Part shown: positions 7,542 to 17,100 of the stretch, one piece after another | Numbering within the stretch: position 1 is the first letter of the stretch | Layout: each line of letters begins with the position of its first letter | Assembly (NCBI GenBank): GCA_022824925.1 | Contig: JAJDYW010000013.1 | Coordinates: forward strand, 1 to 64,000 | Origin: Dehalococcoidia bacterium | Lineage (GTDB): Bacteria; Chloroflexota; Dehalococcoidia; Tepidiformales; Tepidiformaceae | Reading direction: 5' to 3' | DNA length: 64,000 bases | Position numbers and translations under genes: made by a program | The notes under the pieces: model-generated | The model's database searches: none | The model's input: the letters and a program-made list of their open reading frames with translations, nothing else | Told to the model about the DNA's origin: nothing

Positions 7542-8726
7542 ATGGCGCAAGAGCGGCAAGCGGCGATCGTCGGCATCCACGAGTACCCCCTGCGGGTGGC
7601 TCCGGGCGTCTCGGCGATGAACATCAAGGTCGATTCGATCCGGGCGGCGCTGGACGACGCCGGGCTGAAGTGGAGCGACATCGACGCGATCTACGACGCG
7701 CAGGACGGGGAAGCAGGGGGCGGGCTGCAGCTGGCGGCCTACCTCGGCCTCCGCCCCACGGTGCTGGACACGACGCAGGTCGGGGGCTCCTCGTACGAGT
7801 TCCAGGCGGCGCACGCGATGCGCGACATCGCCGCGGGCAAGTGCAACGTGGCGGTCCTGAGCTACGGCTCGACCTCGGCCTCCAACCGGGTCGCTATCGG
7901 GACGGGCGGCCGGGGCGGCCCGGCGACGTGGGCGACGAACATGGAAGCCCCGTACGGGTCCACGCTGATCTCGAACTACGCGATGGTGAAGCAACGCCAC
8001 AAGTTCGAGTACGGCACGACGGACGAGCAGTTCGCGGGCATCTCGGTGGCGACGCGGCACCACGCCATGCGCAATCCCGAGGCCGTGAAGGCGATGACGG
8101 ACCTGCAGTTCGTGGGCGTCAACGAGATCACGCCGCAGGACGTGCTCGACTCGCGCGTCGTGGCGGACCCGCTGCACCTGCTGGAATGCTGCATGATCAG
8201 CGACGGCGGGGGGGCGTTGATCATCGCCTCGGCGGACGTGGCGCGGGGCTGCAAGAAGCCTCCGGTGTGGCTCATCGGCGGCGGCGAGGCGACGAAGTAC
8301 CGCGAGAACGGCGGCGACATCACGACGAGCGCGGGCGCGCAGAGCGGGCCAATCGCGTTCGGCGAGGCGGGCGTGAGCCCGGACGAGATCGACATCGCAA
8401 TGATCTACGACTCGTTCACGATCACCGTGGCGGTCTGCCTCGAGGACCTCGGCTTCTGCCCGAAGGGCGAGGTTGGGGCGTACGTCGAGGGCGGCCGGCT
8501 GGCGTTCGACAGCGGCGAGGGACCGGCGCTGAACACGGACGGCGGGGGGCTCTCCTCGAACCATCCGGGCATGCGCGGCATCTTCCTGCTGCTGGAGGGC
8601 GCGCGGCAGTTGCGGGGCGAGTCGACCTCGCAGGTGCCGGACGCGAAGCTGGCCGTGGCCCACGGGAACGGCGGGCTGCTGGGTGGAACGCACACCGGCG
8701 GCACCGTGATTCTGGCGAAGGACTAG
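7542..8726 (+). CDS. Thiolase-like protein lacking the nucleophilic Cys (SCPx/Ltp2-type)
   Basis: This 394-aa protein has a thiolase fold: an early IRAALDDAGL helix, GGGALIIA near residue 225, SNHPGMRG near 340 and the closing AHGNGGLLGGTHTGG that replaces the classical C/GHG signature. At the position of the first catalytic Cys the sequence reads VGGSSYEF, so no nucleophilic Cys is present. This is characteristic of the lipid-transfer-protein/SCP-x-like group, which includes retro-aldolases such as Ltp2 that work with a DUF35 partner. The DUF35 gene follows 4 bp later, so a two-subunit lyase or acyl-CoA chain-shortening enzyme is likely. ATG at 7542 follows GAGGAGG. Confidence 0.85.
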   Translation: MAQERQAAIVGIHEYPLRVAPGVSAMNIKVDSIRAALDDAGLKWSDIDAIYDAQDGEAGGGLQLAAYLGLRPTVLDTTQVGGSSYEFQAAHAMRDIAAGKCNVAVLSYGSTSASNRVAIGTGGRGGPATWATNMEAPYGSTLISNYAMVKQRHKFEYGTTDEQFAGISVATRHHAMRNPEAVKAMTDLQFVGVNEITPQDVLDSRVVADPLHLLECCMISDGGGALIIASADVARGCKKPPVWLIGGGEATKYRENGGDITTSAGAQSGPIAFGEAGVSPDEIDIAMIYDSFTITVAVCLEDLGFCPKGEVGAYVEGGRLAFDSGEGPALNTDGGGLSSNHPGMRGIFLLLEGARQLRGESTSQVPDAKLAVAHGNGGLLGGTHTGGTVILAKD

Positions 8727-8730
8727 GACA

Positions 8731-9156
8731 ATGGCGAACCGACCACAACCACGATTCCCCGAGCCCCACACCGAGCCCTTCTGGGAGGGCGTCCAGCAGG
8801 GCGAGCTGCGCTACCAGCGCTGCAACGAGGACTGCGCCGAGCCAGTGGTGTTCTACCCGCGGCACCACTGCCCCGACTGCGGCTCGGACAACCTCGACTG
8901 GCACGCCTCGAGCGGCGAGGGCACGGTCTACACGTTCTCGGTCGTGATGCAGAACCGGATGCCGGGGTTCATCGACCTGGGCGCCTACTCGGTGGCCTAC
9001 ATCGACCTGGACGAAGGTTTCCGCATGATGAGCAGCGTCGTCGGGGTCGACAACCCGGTGGAGGACATCCACATCGGACAGCGCGTGCGCGTCGAGTTCG
9101 AGGAGCAGGACGAGGGCGAGTACCCGATTCCCGTGTTCCGCCCGATCCAGGAGTAA
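8731..9156 (+). CDS. DUF35 / ChsH2-like zinc-ribbon OB-fold protein
   Basis: This is a 141-aa small partner protein. The N-terminal rubredoxin-like zinc ribbon is visible as RCNEDC...HHCPDCGS at residues 30-53. The OB-fold follows from about residue 60 (GTVYTFSVVMQNR, then GQRVRVEFEEQ). Proteins of this family form complexes with thiolase-like enzymes and recruit acyl-CoA or help the aldol cleavage. It lies directly after the thiolase-like gene and 4 bp before a small monooxygenase-like gene, in an obvious operon. The substrate is unknown. Confidence 0.88.
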   Translation: MANRPQPRFPEPHTEPFWEGVQQGELRYQRCNEDCAEPVVFYPRHHCPDCGSDNLDWHASSGEGTVYTFSVVMQNRMPGFIDLGAYSVAYIDLDEGFRMMSSVVGVDNPVEDIHIGQRVRVEFEEQDEGEYPIPVFRPIQE

Positions 9157-9160
9157 TTCA

Positions 9161-9445
9161 ATGCCAACGACGCTGTGGCGGCTGAAAGTCGCCCCGGAGA
9201 AGCAGGCCGATTTCGAGCGGCTGACGTCGCAACTCGTGCGCGACGTGGCCGAGAACGAGCCGGAGAGCATCTTCGAGTACCGGCGCGCAGTCGACGAACC
9301 GCTGACGTACGTGCTTTTTCTCACGTTCGACGACGAGGATGCGTTCCAGCGCTACTCGACGGCGGACTACCACACGGGGGCGTCGAGCCAGATCATGGAG
9401 TGCCTGGCGGAGCCACCGGTGCCGGACCAGCTCGAACGGTTCTAG
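9161..9445 (+). CDS. Small dimeric alpha/beta-barrel (ABM-like) protein
   Basis: This 94-aa protein has the ferredoxin-like pattern of antibiotic biosynthesis monooxygenase (ABM/Dabb) domains: strand LWRLKV, helix with KQADFERLTSQLVRD, strand SIFEYRRAV, strand TYVLFLTFDDEDAFQRY. Members act as cofactor-free monooxygenases or stress proteins. It is the third gene of the thiolase-DUF35 operon. It overlaps the convergent FAD enzyme gene by 4 bp. The reaction is not assignable. Confidence 0.7.
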   Translation: MPTTLWRLKVAPEKQADFERLTSQLVRDVAENEPESIFEYRRAVDEPLTYVLFLTFDDEDAFQRYSTADYHTGASSQIMECLAEPPVPDQLERF

Positions 9446-10869
9446 GCTGAGGCGCGGGCAGCGGCCTCAGCGCCGGCGATGCGCCCGAAGACGGCCCCGC
9501 GGATGACGGAGCTGGCGCCGGGGTAGTTGTCGTAGAAGAACTCGCCCATGGGCTCGCCCGCGGCGTAGAGCCCGGGGATGGGCCAGCCGCCGGTATGGCG
9601 CACGCGCGCACGGGCGTCGCAGCCGAGGCCGCCAAAGGTGAAGGTGATGCCGCCCGTGACGGGAACGGCGAGGTAGGGCGGCGAGTCGAGAGGCAGGGCC
9701 CAGTTGCTCTTGGGGGGCGTGATGCTGCGCGTGCCCTTCCCGTCGAGCCGGTCGAGGTCGTAGTCGCCGTCCTGGACGGCCGCGTTGTAGCCGGCGACGG
9801 TCTCGAGGAGGTCCTCGCCGGGGAGGCCGATCTCGCGGGCGAGGTCGGTGATGGTCTCCGCCTCGAAGGGCGGGCCGACGGGCCGCCAGGCGCGGGCGAA
9901 CTCCTCCCGCTGGTAGGCGCGCTGGTCGAAAAGGCACCAGGCGCGGCCGCCCGCCTCCTCGATGATGCGCTTGCTGAACTTCACGTAGGTGTGGTCGCGG
10001 AAGTCCTCGCCCTCGTCGATGAAACGCCGGCCGCGGGCATCGACGAAGATGCCCATCTGGTAGTTGTAGAGGGCGGTGACGCCGCACTCGATGGCGGGGG
10101 ATCGGGCGTCGAGGACGGCGGAGTGGTAGTCGCCCCACTGGCCGGCGGGGGCGGCGCCGGCGGCGAGGGCCATGGTGAGCCCTTCGCCGGTGTTGTAGCG
10201 GGAGCCGCGCAGGATGAGGGAGTCGGCGAAGCGCCCGAGGTAGCGGACGCGCATCTCGACGTTGGCCTGGAAACCCCCGCAGGCGAGGATGACGCCGCCC
10301 GCCGCCTCGATGTCGGTGACGCCATCGGGGCCGGTGCAACGCACGCCGGCGACGGAGCCGCCGCGGTCGAGGATGAGGTCGGCGGCGGCGGTCTCGTAGC
10401 TGACGGGCACGTTGAGGCCCTCAAGGCGGCGGTAGAGCAGATCGACGAGGCCCTGTCCGCCGGCCTTCGGCATTCGCCGGTAGCCGGCGGTGTGGGGATA
10501 GCCTTCTTCCCACTCCACGCCGTAGCCGGTGAGCCACTCAACCGTGGCGGCGGCGCGGTCGCACAGGGTGCGGATGAGCTCGGGGTTGGCGCGGCCGCTG
10601 GAGATGCGCATGAGGTCGTCGTACATCTCGTCGGCGGTGTAGCGGCGGTGGCCGAACTCGTCGGGCTCGTGGGGGAAGCGCATCTGGGCATCGGCGAAGC
10701 GGGTGTTGCCACCGCGCTCGGGGCGGGGCGCCTTCTCGACGAGGACCACGCTCGCGCCGGCCTCGGTCGCGCCGAGGGCGGCGGAGAGACCCGCGATCCC
10801 GCCGCCCACGACGGCGACATCGAACTCGAAGCGCTGGGCCGCGCCGGGGGCGCCTCGGGCGATGGGCAT
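9442..10869 (-). CDS. FAD-dependent dehydrogenase of the fumarate reductase/TcuA family
   Basis: This is a 475-aa flavoprotein. The N-terminal dinucleotide-binding motif VVGGGIAGLSAALGA at about residues 20-34 is followed by VVLVEKAPRPERGGNTRFA, as in tricarballylate dehydrogenase (TcuA) and 3-ketosteroid dehydrogenase relatives. FAD contacts recur near the end at GGITFTFGGLGCDARARV and GLYAAGEPMGEFFYDNYPG. The substrate domain in the middle carries FIDEGEDFRDHTY with the Arg typical of carboxylate dehydrogenases. The likely reaction is dehydrogenation of a carboxylate or ketone. A role in the same degradation route as the convergent thiolase operon is possible but unproven. Confidence 0.82.
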   Translation of the reverse strand: MPIARGAPGAAQRFEFDVAVVGGGIAGLSAALGATEAGASVVLVEKAPRPERGGNTRFADAQMRFPHEPDEFGHRRYTADEMYDDLMRISSGRANPELIRTLCDRAAATVEWLTGYGVEWEEGYPHTAGYRRMPKAGGQGLVDLLYRRLEGLNVPVSYETAAADLILDRGGSVAGVRCTGPDGVTDIEAAGGVILACGGFQANVEMRVRYLGRFADSLILRGSRYNTGEGLTMALAAGAAPAGQWGDYHSAVLDARSPAIECGVTALYNYQMGIFVDARGRRFIDEGEDFRDHTYVKFSKRIIEEAGGRAWCLFDQRAYQREEFARAWRPVGPPFEAETITDLAREIGLPGEDLLETVAGYNAAVQDGDYDLDRLDGKGTRSITPPKSNWALPLDSPPYLAVPVTGGITFTFGGLGCDARARVRHTGGWPIPGLYAAGEPMGEFFYDNYPGASSVIRGAVFGRIAGAEAAARASA

Positions 10870-10959
10870 GGGGGGACTCTACGGGCGGGGGGCAGCGCCC
10901 GCCACGGGGACCGGAGGCGGCAACGCTGCTGTACCCTACCGCCAATAGGGGCCAGGGCC

Positions 10960-12420
10960 ATGGTGAACGAACTCCTCGGCGACTACCTGGCGGGCGGGGC
11001 GCCCGACGACGAGATGTACGACTCGGTCGGTGAGCTGTGGCCGGACTACCGCGAGCTGGCGGAGGCGCTCGGGGAGTGGTCGCTGGAGGAGTACGAACAG
11101 CGGAAGGCGCGGGCGGACCTGGCCCTGCTGAGCGCGGGCATCACCTTCAACGTGTACTCGGAGGAAGAGGGGACGGAGCGCATCTTCCCGTTCTCGCTGA
11201 CCCCCCGGATCGTGGGGGCGGGGGAGTGGGAGGTGGTCGACGCGGGGCTGAAGCAGCGGCTGAACGCGCTCAACCAGTTCCTGCTGGATCTCTACGGGGA
11301 CCAGCGCATCCTCAAGGACGGCGTGGTCCCGGAGGAGATCGTGCTGAGCTCGCCGGGGTACACGCCGGAGATGGCCGGGTTCCGGCCGCCGCTGGGCGTC
11401 TACGCGCACGTGGCCGGGTGCGACCTGGTGCGGGACGAGACGCGCGAGTTCGTGGTGCTCGAGGACAACCTGCGGACGCCCTCGGGAGTCTCCTACGTGC
11501 TGGAAAACCGCACGGTGATGCTGCGGGTGGCGCCGGACCTGTTCCCGCGGTGGGGCGTGCAGTCCGTGACGGACTACCCGAACCAGCTGCTGGCGACGCT
11601 GCTTTCGGCGAGGCCCGCGGCGAGCGGGCCCACCCCGGCGGCGGTGCTGCTCACGCCGGGGATCTACAACTCGGCGTACTTTGAGCACTCGTTCCTGAGC
11701 AAGCAGATGGGCATCCCGCTGGTGGAGGGTTCGGACCTGATCGTGGCCGACGACGACTCCGTGTTCCTGCGCTCGACGACGGGGCTGGAGCGGGTGGACG
11801 TGATCTACCGGCGCATCGACGACGATTTCCTCGACCCGGAGGTGTACCGGGCGGACTCGCTGCTGGGGGTGCCGGGGCTGATGCGCGCCTACCTGGCGGG
11901 GAAGGTGACGCTGGCGAACGCGCCCGGGGCGGGGGTAGCCGACGACAAGGTGGTGTACCGCTGGGTACCGGAGATCATCCGCTACTACCTGGGGGAGGAT
12001 CCGATCCTGCCCAACGTGGAGACGTTCTCGGCGCTGATCCCCGCGGAGCGTGACCACATCAAGCAACATGCGCGCGACCTCGTGCTGAAGCCGGCGAATG
12101 CGTCGGGCGGTTACGGGGTGCTCATCGGGGAGCAGGCCTCGGAGGAGGAGCTCGCGGAGACGCTGGCACAGGTGGAGGCGGAGCCGCGCAACTGGATCGC
12201 GCAGCCGCTGCTGCACTTCAGCACGATCCCGACGTTCGACGACGACCGCCTGAAGCCGCGACGTGCGGACCTGCGGCCCTTCGTCCTCTCGGGGGAGGAG
12301 ACCTGGGTGATCCCCGGCGGACTGACGCGGGTGGCGCTGCGTGAGGGTTCGTACGTGGTCAACTCGTCGCAGGGGGGCGGGAGCAAGGACACCTGGGTGC
12401 TGAACGAGGAACGCTTCTGA
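10960..12420 (+). CDS. Circularly permuted ATP-grasp protein (DUF404/DUF407)
   Basis: This 486-aa protein belongs to the circularly permuted ATP-grasp type 2 family. Recognisable blocks are the N-terminal FNVYSEEEGTERIFPFSLTPRI, the EFVVLEDNLRTPSGVSYVLENR centre near residues 165-187, VEGSDLIVADD near 255 and the C-terminal LKPANASGGYGVLIGEQ near 375 that supplies nucleotide contacts. ATP-grasp enzymes ligate a carboxylate to an amine, and this group is predicted to make or modify a peptide. It is the first gene of a three-gene operon with an alpha-E protein and an Anbu-type proteasome homologue. ATG at 10960 lies 27 nt after a weak -10-like TACCCT. Confidence 0.9.
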   Translation: MVNELLGDYLAGGAPDDEMYDSVGELWPDYRELAEALGEWSLEEYEQRKARADLALLSAGITFNVYSEEEGTERIFPFSLTPRIVGAGEWEVVDAGLKQRLNALNQFLLDLYGDQRILKDGVVPEEIVLSSPGYTPEMAGFRPPLGVYAHVAGCDLVRDETREFVVLEDNLRTPSGVSYVLENRTVMLRVAPDLFPRWGVQSVTDYPNQLLATLLSARPAASGPTPAAVLLTPGIYNSAYFEHSFLSKQMGIPLVEGSDLIVADDDSVFLRSTTGLERVDVIYRRIDDDFLDPEVYRADSLLGVPGLMRAYLAGKVTLANAPGAGVADDKVVYRWVPEIIRYYLGEDPILPNVETFSALIPAERDHIKQHARDLVLKPANASGGYGVLIGEQASEEELAETLAQVEAEPRNWIAQPLLHFSTIPTFDDDRLKPRRADLRPFVLSGEETWVIPGGLTRVALREGSYVVNSSQGGGSKDTWVLNEERF

Positions 12421-13388
12421 TGCTGAGCCGCGTGGCCGAGAACCTGTACTGGCTGGGGCGCTACCTGGAGCGCACGGAGAACATCGCGCGGATGGCGCAC
12501 GTCGAGCACGAGGTCTCGCTGGAGGGCGGGCAGGAGATCTGGCACAGCCTCGTGAGCACGACGGCCTCGAACGAGCTGTTCTGGGAGGCGCTGGTGGAAT
12601 CGCCGGAGCTGACGCACTCGGAGTTCCTGCTGTTCTCGGCGCTGAATCCGGGCTCGCTGCGATCAACGTTCGGACATGCGCGGGAGCTGGCGCGGGGCCT
12701 GCGGGAGCACATCTCGCGGGAGGTGTGGATGGAGATCAACGCCCTCTACCTGTTCCTCGGCGACCGCAAGCAGTACCTGGCGAGCGATCTCCACGACCTC
12801 TGCACGGAGACGCTGCGGCGCACGCAGACGATCCTGGGCCTGTACGACAACACGGTGCTGCGCGACGAGGGGCGCGAGTGGTTCCGCTGCGGGATGTACC
12901 TGGAACGGGCCGACATGACGAGCCGCATCGTCGACGCGAAGTACCACATCCTGCTGCCGCGGGGGGACCAGGTGGGCGGCCCCTTCGACCGCTTCCAGTG
13001 GGTGGCCGTGCTGCGCTCGGCCTCGGCGCAGGAGGCGTACCGGCTGCTGGGGCACAGCGAAGTCGACGGCGCGCAGGTGGCGGACCTGCTTCTCTTCTCG
13101 CGCGAGTTCCCGCGGAGCCTGGCGTTCTGCGTGCAGGCACTCGAGCGGCACTACCAGCAGGCGACCGCGCAGACGCCGAAGCGGCGGCGGGCGGCGGGGG
13201 AGCGCGGCATCGCCCTGCTGAACCTGGACCTCGGGGCGCTGGACATGGACCAGGTGCTCGAGGAGGGGCTGCACGAGTTCATCGACCGGTTCCAGGGGCG
13301 GCTGATCGAGGTTGACCGGTCCATCACGGAGGATATCTTCCGCGCGGAGCCGGGGCGGGCGGCCCCCGCCCGGCTCGTCGAGGGCTGA
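12420..13388 (+). CDS. Alpha-E domain protein (DUF403)
   Basis: This is a 322-aa all-helical protein of the alpha-E family. The N-terminal signature MLSRVAENLYWLGRYLERTENIAR is distinctive, and the repeated helical E/W/R-rich pattern extends to about residue 305. Function is not experimentally settled; comparative genomics links it to ATP-grasp peptide ligases and transglutaminase-like proteases. The start ATG shares its A with the stop TGA of the ATP-grasp gene, so expression is tightly coupled. No transglutaminase-like gene is seen next to it here, unlike many such loci. Confidence 0.92.
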   Translation: MLSRVAENLYWLGRYLERTENIARMAHVEHEVSLEGGQEIWHSLVSTTASNELFWEALVESPELTHSEFLLFSALNPGSLRSTFGHARELARGLREHISREVWMEINALYLFLGDRKQYLASDLHDLCTETLRRTQTILGLYDNTVLRDEGREWFRCGMYLERADMTSRIVDAKYHILLPRGDQVGGPFDRFQWVAVLRSASAQEAYRLLGHSEVDGAQVADLLLFSREFPRSLAFCVQALERHYQQATAQTPKRRRAAGERGIALLNLDLGALDMDQVLEEGLHEFIDRFQGRLIEVDRSITEDIFRAEPGRAAPARLVEG

Positions 13389-13389
13389 G

Positions 13390-14127
13390 ATGACGTTCTG
13401 CCTGGGGATGAAGTGCGAGAGCGGCCTCGTCGCGATCGCGGACACGCGCATCACGAGCGGCGCGGAGGTCTCGACGGCGAAGAAGATCGCCGTGCACCAG
13501 GGCACGCGGCACGCGATGTTCGTGCTCACGAGCGGGCTGCGGTCGGTGCGGGACAAGGCGATCACGTACTTCGAGGAACGGCTCAATACGAACGGGGCCG
13601 AGCTCGGGCGCTCCTACCAGGCGGTGAACGCGCTGGCGGAGGAGATCCGGCGGGTTCACGAGGAAGACAACGAGTGGCTCATCAAGGCGGGGCTCTGGTT
13701 CGACCTGCACTGCATCGTCGGGGGGCAGCTCGCCGAGGATGAGACGCCGCACCTCTACCTGCTCTACCCACAGGGAAACTGGGTGGAGGTCTCGGTGGGG
13801 ACGCCCTACGTGATCATCGGGGACACCCGCTACGGCAAGCCGATCGTGGACCGCACGCTGCGGCACGAGGCCTCGCTGGAGAAGGCGCTGCGGGTGGGAC
13901 TGCTCTCATTCAACTCGACACAGGCAAGCTCGACCGACGTGGGGCCGCCCGTGGACGCGGTGGTCTACAAGCGGGACTCGTTCGTGATGCAGGAGCGGCG
14001 CTTCAACGCGGAGGAGCTGGACCCCGTGGCGAAGTTCTGGCAGCGCTCGATCGAAGAAGCGGTGGAAGGTGCGGCCGAACCCGTCGAGCCGCTGGCAGCC
14101 GCCCTCGACCTCGCCGACGAGGCCTAG
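13390..14127 (+). CDS. Anbu-type proteasome beta-subunit homologue (proteasome-type protease)
   Basis: This 245-aa Ntn-hydrolase starts MTFCLGMKCESG, so removal of Met would expose Thr as the N-terminal nucleophile. The following GLVAIADTRITSG block corresponds to the conserved Asp/Arg region of proteasome beta and HslV subunits, and a Lys follows at KKIAVHQ (the usual catalytic Lys-33 region). GTPYVIIGDTRYGKPIVDR near residue 140 is typical of Anbu (COG3484). Anbu is a bacterial self-assembling relative of HslV whose substrate is unknown. Its position just behind ATP-grasp and alpha-E genes is the known Anbu neighbourhood. It ends 9 bp from the convergent carboxylase gene. Confidence 0.88.
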   Translation: MTFCLGMKCESGLVAIADTRITSGAEVSTAKKIAVHQGTRHAMFVLTSGLRSVRDKAITYFEERLNTNGAELGRSYQAVNALAEEIRRVHEEDNEWLIKAGLWFDLHCIVGGQLAEDETPHLYLLYPQGNWVEVSVGTPYVIIGDTRYGKPIVDRTLRHEASLEKALRVGLLSFNSTQASSTDVGPPVDAVVYKRDSFVMQERRFNAEELDPVAKFWQRSIEEAVEGAAEPVEPLAAALDLADEA

Positions 14128-14136
14128 GGCCGAGGC

Positions 14137-17100
14137 CTACCAGGTATCGATGTTGGGGCGCTTCTTGCCCTCGCGACGGGGCGGTGTGGGGACGGAGCGG
14201 AGGGCGGCGCTGATCCAGAGGCGCGAGTCCATGGGGTCGATGACGTCGTCGAGGCCGAAGGCGACGCCCTGGTTGAGGGCCTTGCCGCGCTCGTAGGCGC
14301 GCTCGACGAGATCTTCGTAGCGGGCCATGCGCTCCTCAGGATCCTCGATGGCGGCGAGCTCGTTGCGGTAGCCGAGCTTCACCTGGCCCTCGAGGCCCAT
14401 GCCGCCGAACTCGCCCGTGGGCCAGGCGGCGGCGAAGAACGGCTCCTTCGTGTTCCCGCCGACCATGGCCTGGGCGCCCAGGCCGTAGCCCTTGCGCAGG
14501 AAGATGGCGACGTGCGGAACGCTAAGGTTCGCGCCGGTGACGAAGAGGCGGGCGGAGTGGCGGGCAAGGGCGGTCTTCTCGACCTCGGGGCCGACCATCA
14601 TGCCGGGCGTATCGACGAGGAAGAGGATGGGGATGTCGAAGGCGTCGCAGAGCTGCATGAAGCGCGCGCCCTTGTCGGCACCGGGGCTATCGACGGCGCC
14701 GCCGAGGTGGGTGGCGTTGTTGGCGATGACGCCGATGGGGCGGCCCTCGATGCGGATGAGGGAGGTGACCATGCCGATGCCGAAGTGGGGCCGCAGCTCG
14801 AGGACGGAGCCGGTATCGGCCATGGTCTCGATGATGGCGCGCACGTTGTAGGCGCGGAGGCGGTTCTCGGGGACGAGCGTGCGGAGGATGCGCTGGTCGG
14901 CGCAGTCCCAGTCCTTGATGGGGCCCTGGAAGTAGGAGAGATACTGCTTCGCCGCCTCCACGGCCTCCTCCTCGTTTTCGACGGCGATGTCGACGACGCC
15001 GTTGGGGACCTGCACGTCCATGGGGCCGATCTCCTCGGGCGTGAAGACGCCGAGGCCGCCGCCTTCCACCATGGCGGGTCCGCCGAGGCCGATGTTGGAG
15101 TTCGCGGTCGCGATGATGATGTCGCAGCAGCCGAGGAGGACGGCGTTCCCGGCAAAACAGCGCCCGGAGGTGACGCCGACGAGGGGCACGAGCCCGCTGA
15201 GCTTGGCCATGGTCGCGAAGGTGGGCGTATCGAGGGGGCGGTAGCCGCCGATCGTGGGCGCCTCGGCGGCGGCCTGGCCGCCCTCGCGGCGGCCGCCGGT
15301 GCCGGCGCGGCCGCCGCCGCCCTCCGTGAAGAAGACGACGGGGCGTCGCCACTTGCCGGCCAGCTCGAGCATGCGGTCCGTCTTGGGGTGGTTGACGGCG
15401 CCCTGGGTGCCCGCGAGCACGGTGTAGTCGTAGGCGAGGACGACGCAGCGCGAGTCCTCGTCCTCGAAGTGTTCGCCGTTGACGTTGCCGACGCCGGTGA
15501 TCATGCCGTCGGTGGGGAAGCGGCGGATGACCTCCTCGAGGGAGAGGCCCGTACCGGGCGTGAGCGCGAGGGATCCATGCTCGACGAACGTGCCGGGGTC
15601 GCAGAGCTGGTCGACGTTCTCGCGGGCGGTGCGCTGCTTCGTACGGCGGCGGCGGGCGACGGCATCGGGGCGGTTCTCGTCGAGGGTGGCGTCGTGGCGC
15701 TCGTGGACCTCGGCAAGGTCGGGGCGGACGTAGTCGAGGTCGATCTCCTCGGCCACGGCCTCGCCGGAGGCGTCCACTTCCCCTTCATCGATGAGGATGA
15801 CGGGATGGCCCTCGTAGATGGTGTCGCCGGCGGCGACGGTGACCTCGCGGACGATGCCGCTGGCCTCGGCGTGCACCTCGTGCTCCATCTTCATGGCGTT
15901 CATGACGAGGAGCAGCCGGCCCTCGCGGACGGCGTCGCCGGGAGCGACGTCGATGGTAACGATGGTGCCCTGGAGGGGAGCACGCACGGCGTGGACGCCC
16001 TCGGGCACGTCGACGGCGGGGAGGAAGTCGGGCTCGACGGCAGCGTTGGCCGGAGCGGCGGGGGCGCCCTCCTTGCCGTGGGCGAGGACGGCGAGGGGGT
16101 CGCTCTGGTCGACGGTGACGCCCGCCTGGCCGGGGGCGGAAGCGGCGGCGGCGGGGCGCTCGAAGAAGCGCCGGGGGTGGGTCGCGTTGATGGGGTCGAC
16201 GAGGGCGGCCACGTGGTCGTCGACGAAGCGCGTGTAGACACGCGCGGCGGCGAAGTCGGGGTGGGCGAGGATCGTCTGGAGGAGGTCGAGGTTGGTGGCG
16301 ACGCCCTCGATTCGGAACTCGGCGAGGGCGCGGGAGGTGCGGCGGAGGGCGTCGGCGAGGTCGGGGGTGGGGGAGTAGCCGATGACCTTGGCGAGCAGGG
16401 AGTCGAAGTTGGGGCTGGTGCGGTAGCCGGCGTAGCCGAAGGTGTCCGTGCGGACGCCGGGGCCGGAGGGGATGTCGAAGGCGGCGAGGGCGCCGCCGGA
16501 GGGGCGGGTGGACCCGTCGGGGGCCATCGTCTCCATGTTGACGCGGGCCTGGACGGCAAAGCCGCGGGGGGAGGGCGCCTGCTCCTGCGAGAGCCCGAGC
16601 CCGGCGAGCGTCTCACCGGCAGCGATGCGGAGCTGGAGCTGGACGAGGTCGACGCCCGTCACCTCCTCGGTGACGGTGTGCTCGACCTGGAGGCGGGCAT
16701 TCGTCTCGATGAACCAGAACTCGCCGGTCGCGTCCTCGCCGGCATCGACGATGAACTCGAAGGTGCCGAGGTTGCGGTAGCCGCTCGCCTTCGCGAGGCG
16801 CACGGCGGCATCGGTGATACGCGACCGGACATCGGCGGCGAGGGCGGGGGCGGGGGCGATCTCGATGAGCTTCTGGTGGCGGCGCTGGATGCTGCAGTCG
16901 CGCTCGCCGAAGTGGGTGACCCCGCCGTCCGCGTCGCCCGCGATCTGGACCTCGACGTGGCGGGCGCGAGGTATCCAGCGCTCGACGTAGAGGCCGGGAT
17001 CGCCGAAGGCCTGGGCGGCCTCGGAGGCGCAACGCTCGAAGGCGGCGTCGATCTCACCGGGCTCGGCGATGGTGCGCATGCCGCGTCCCCCACCCCCCGC

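Noticed and set aside
14100..14150. Repeated GAGGCCTA motif between Anbu and carboxylase genes as a terminator
   Set aside because: It is a direct repeat, not a stable hairpin.
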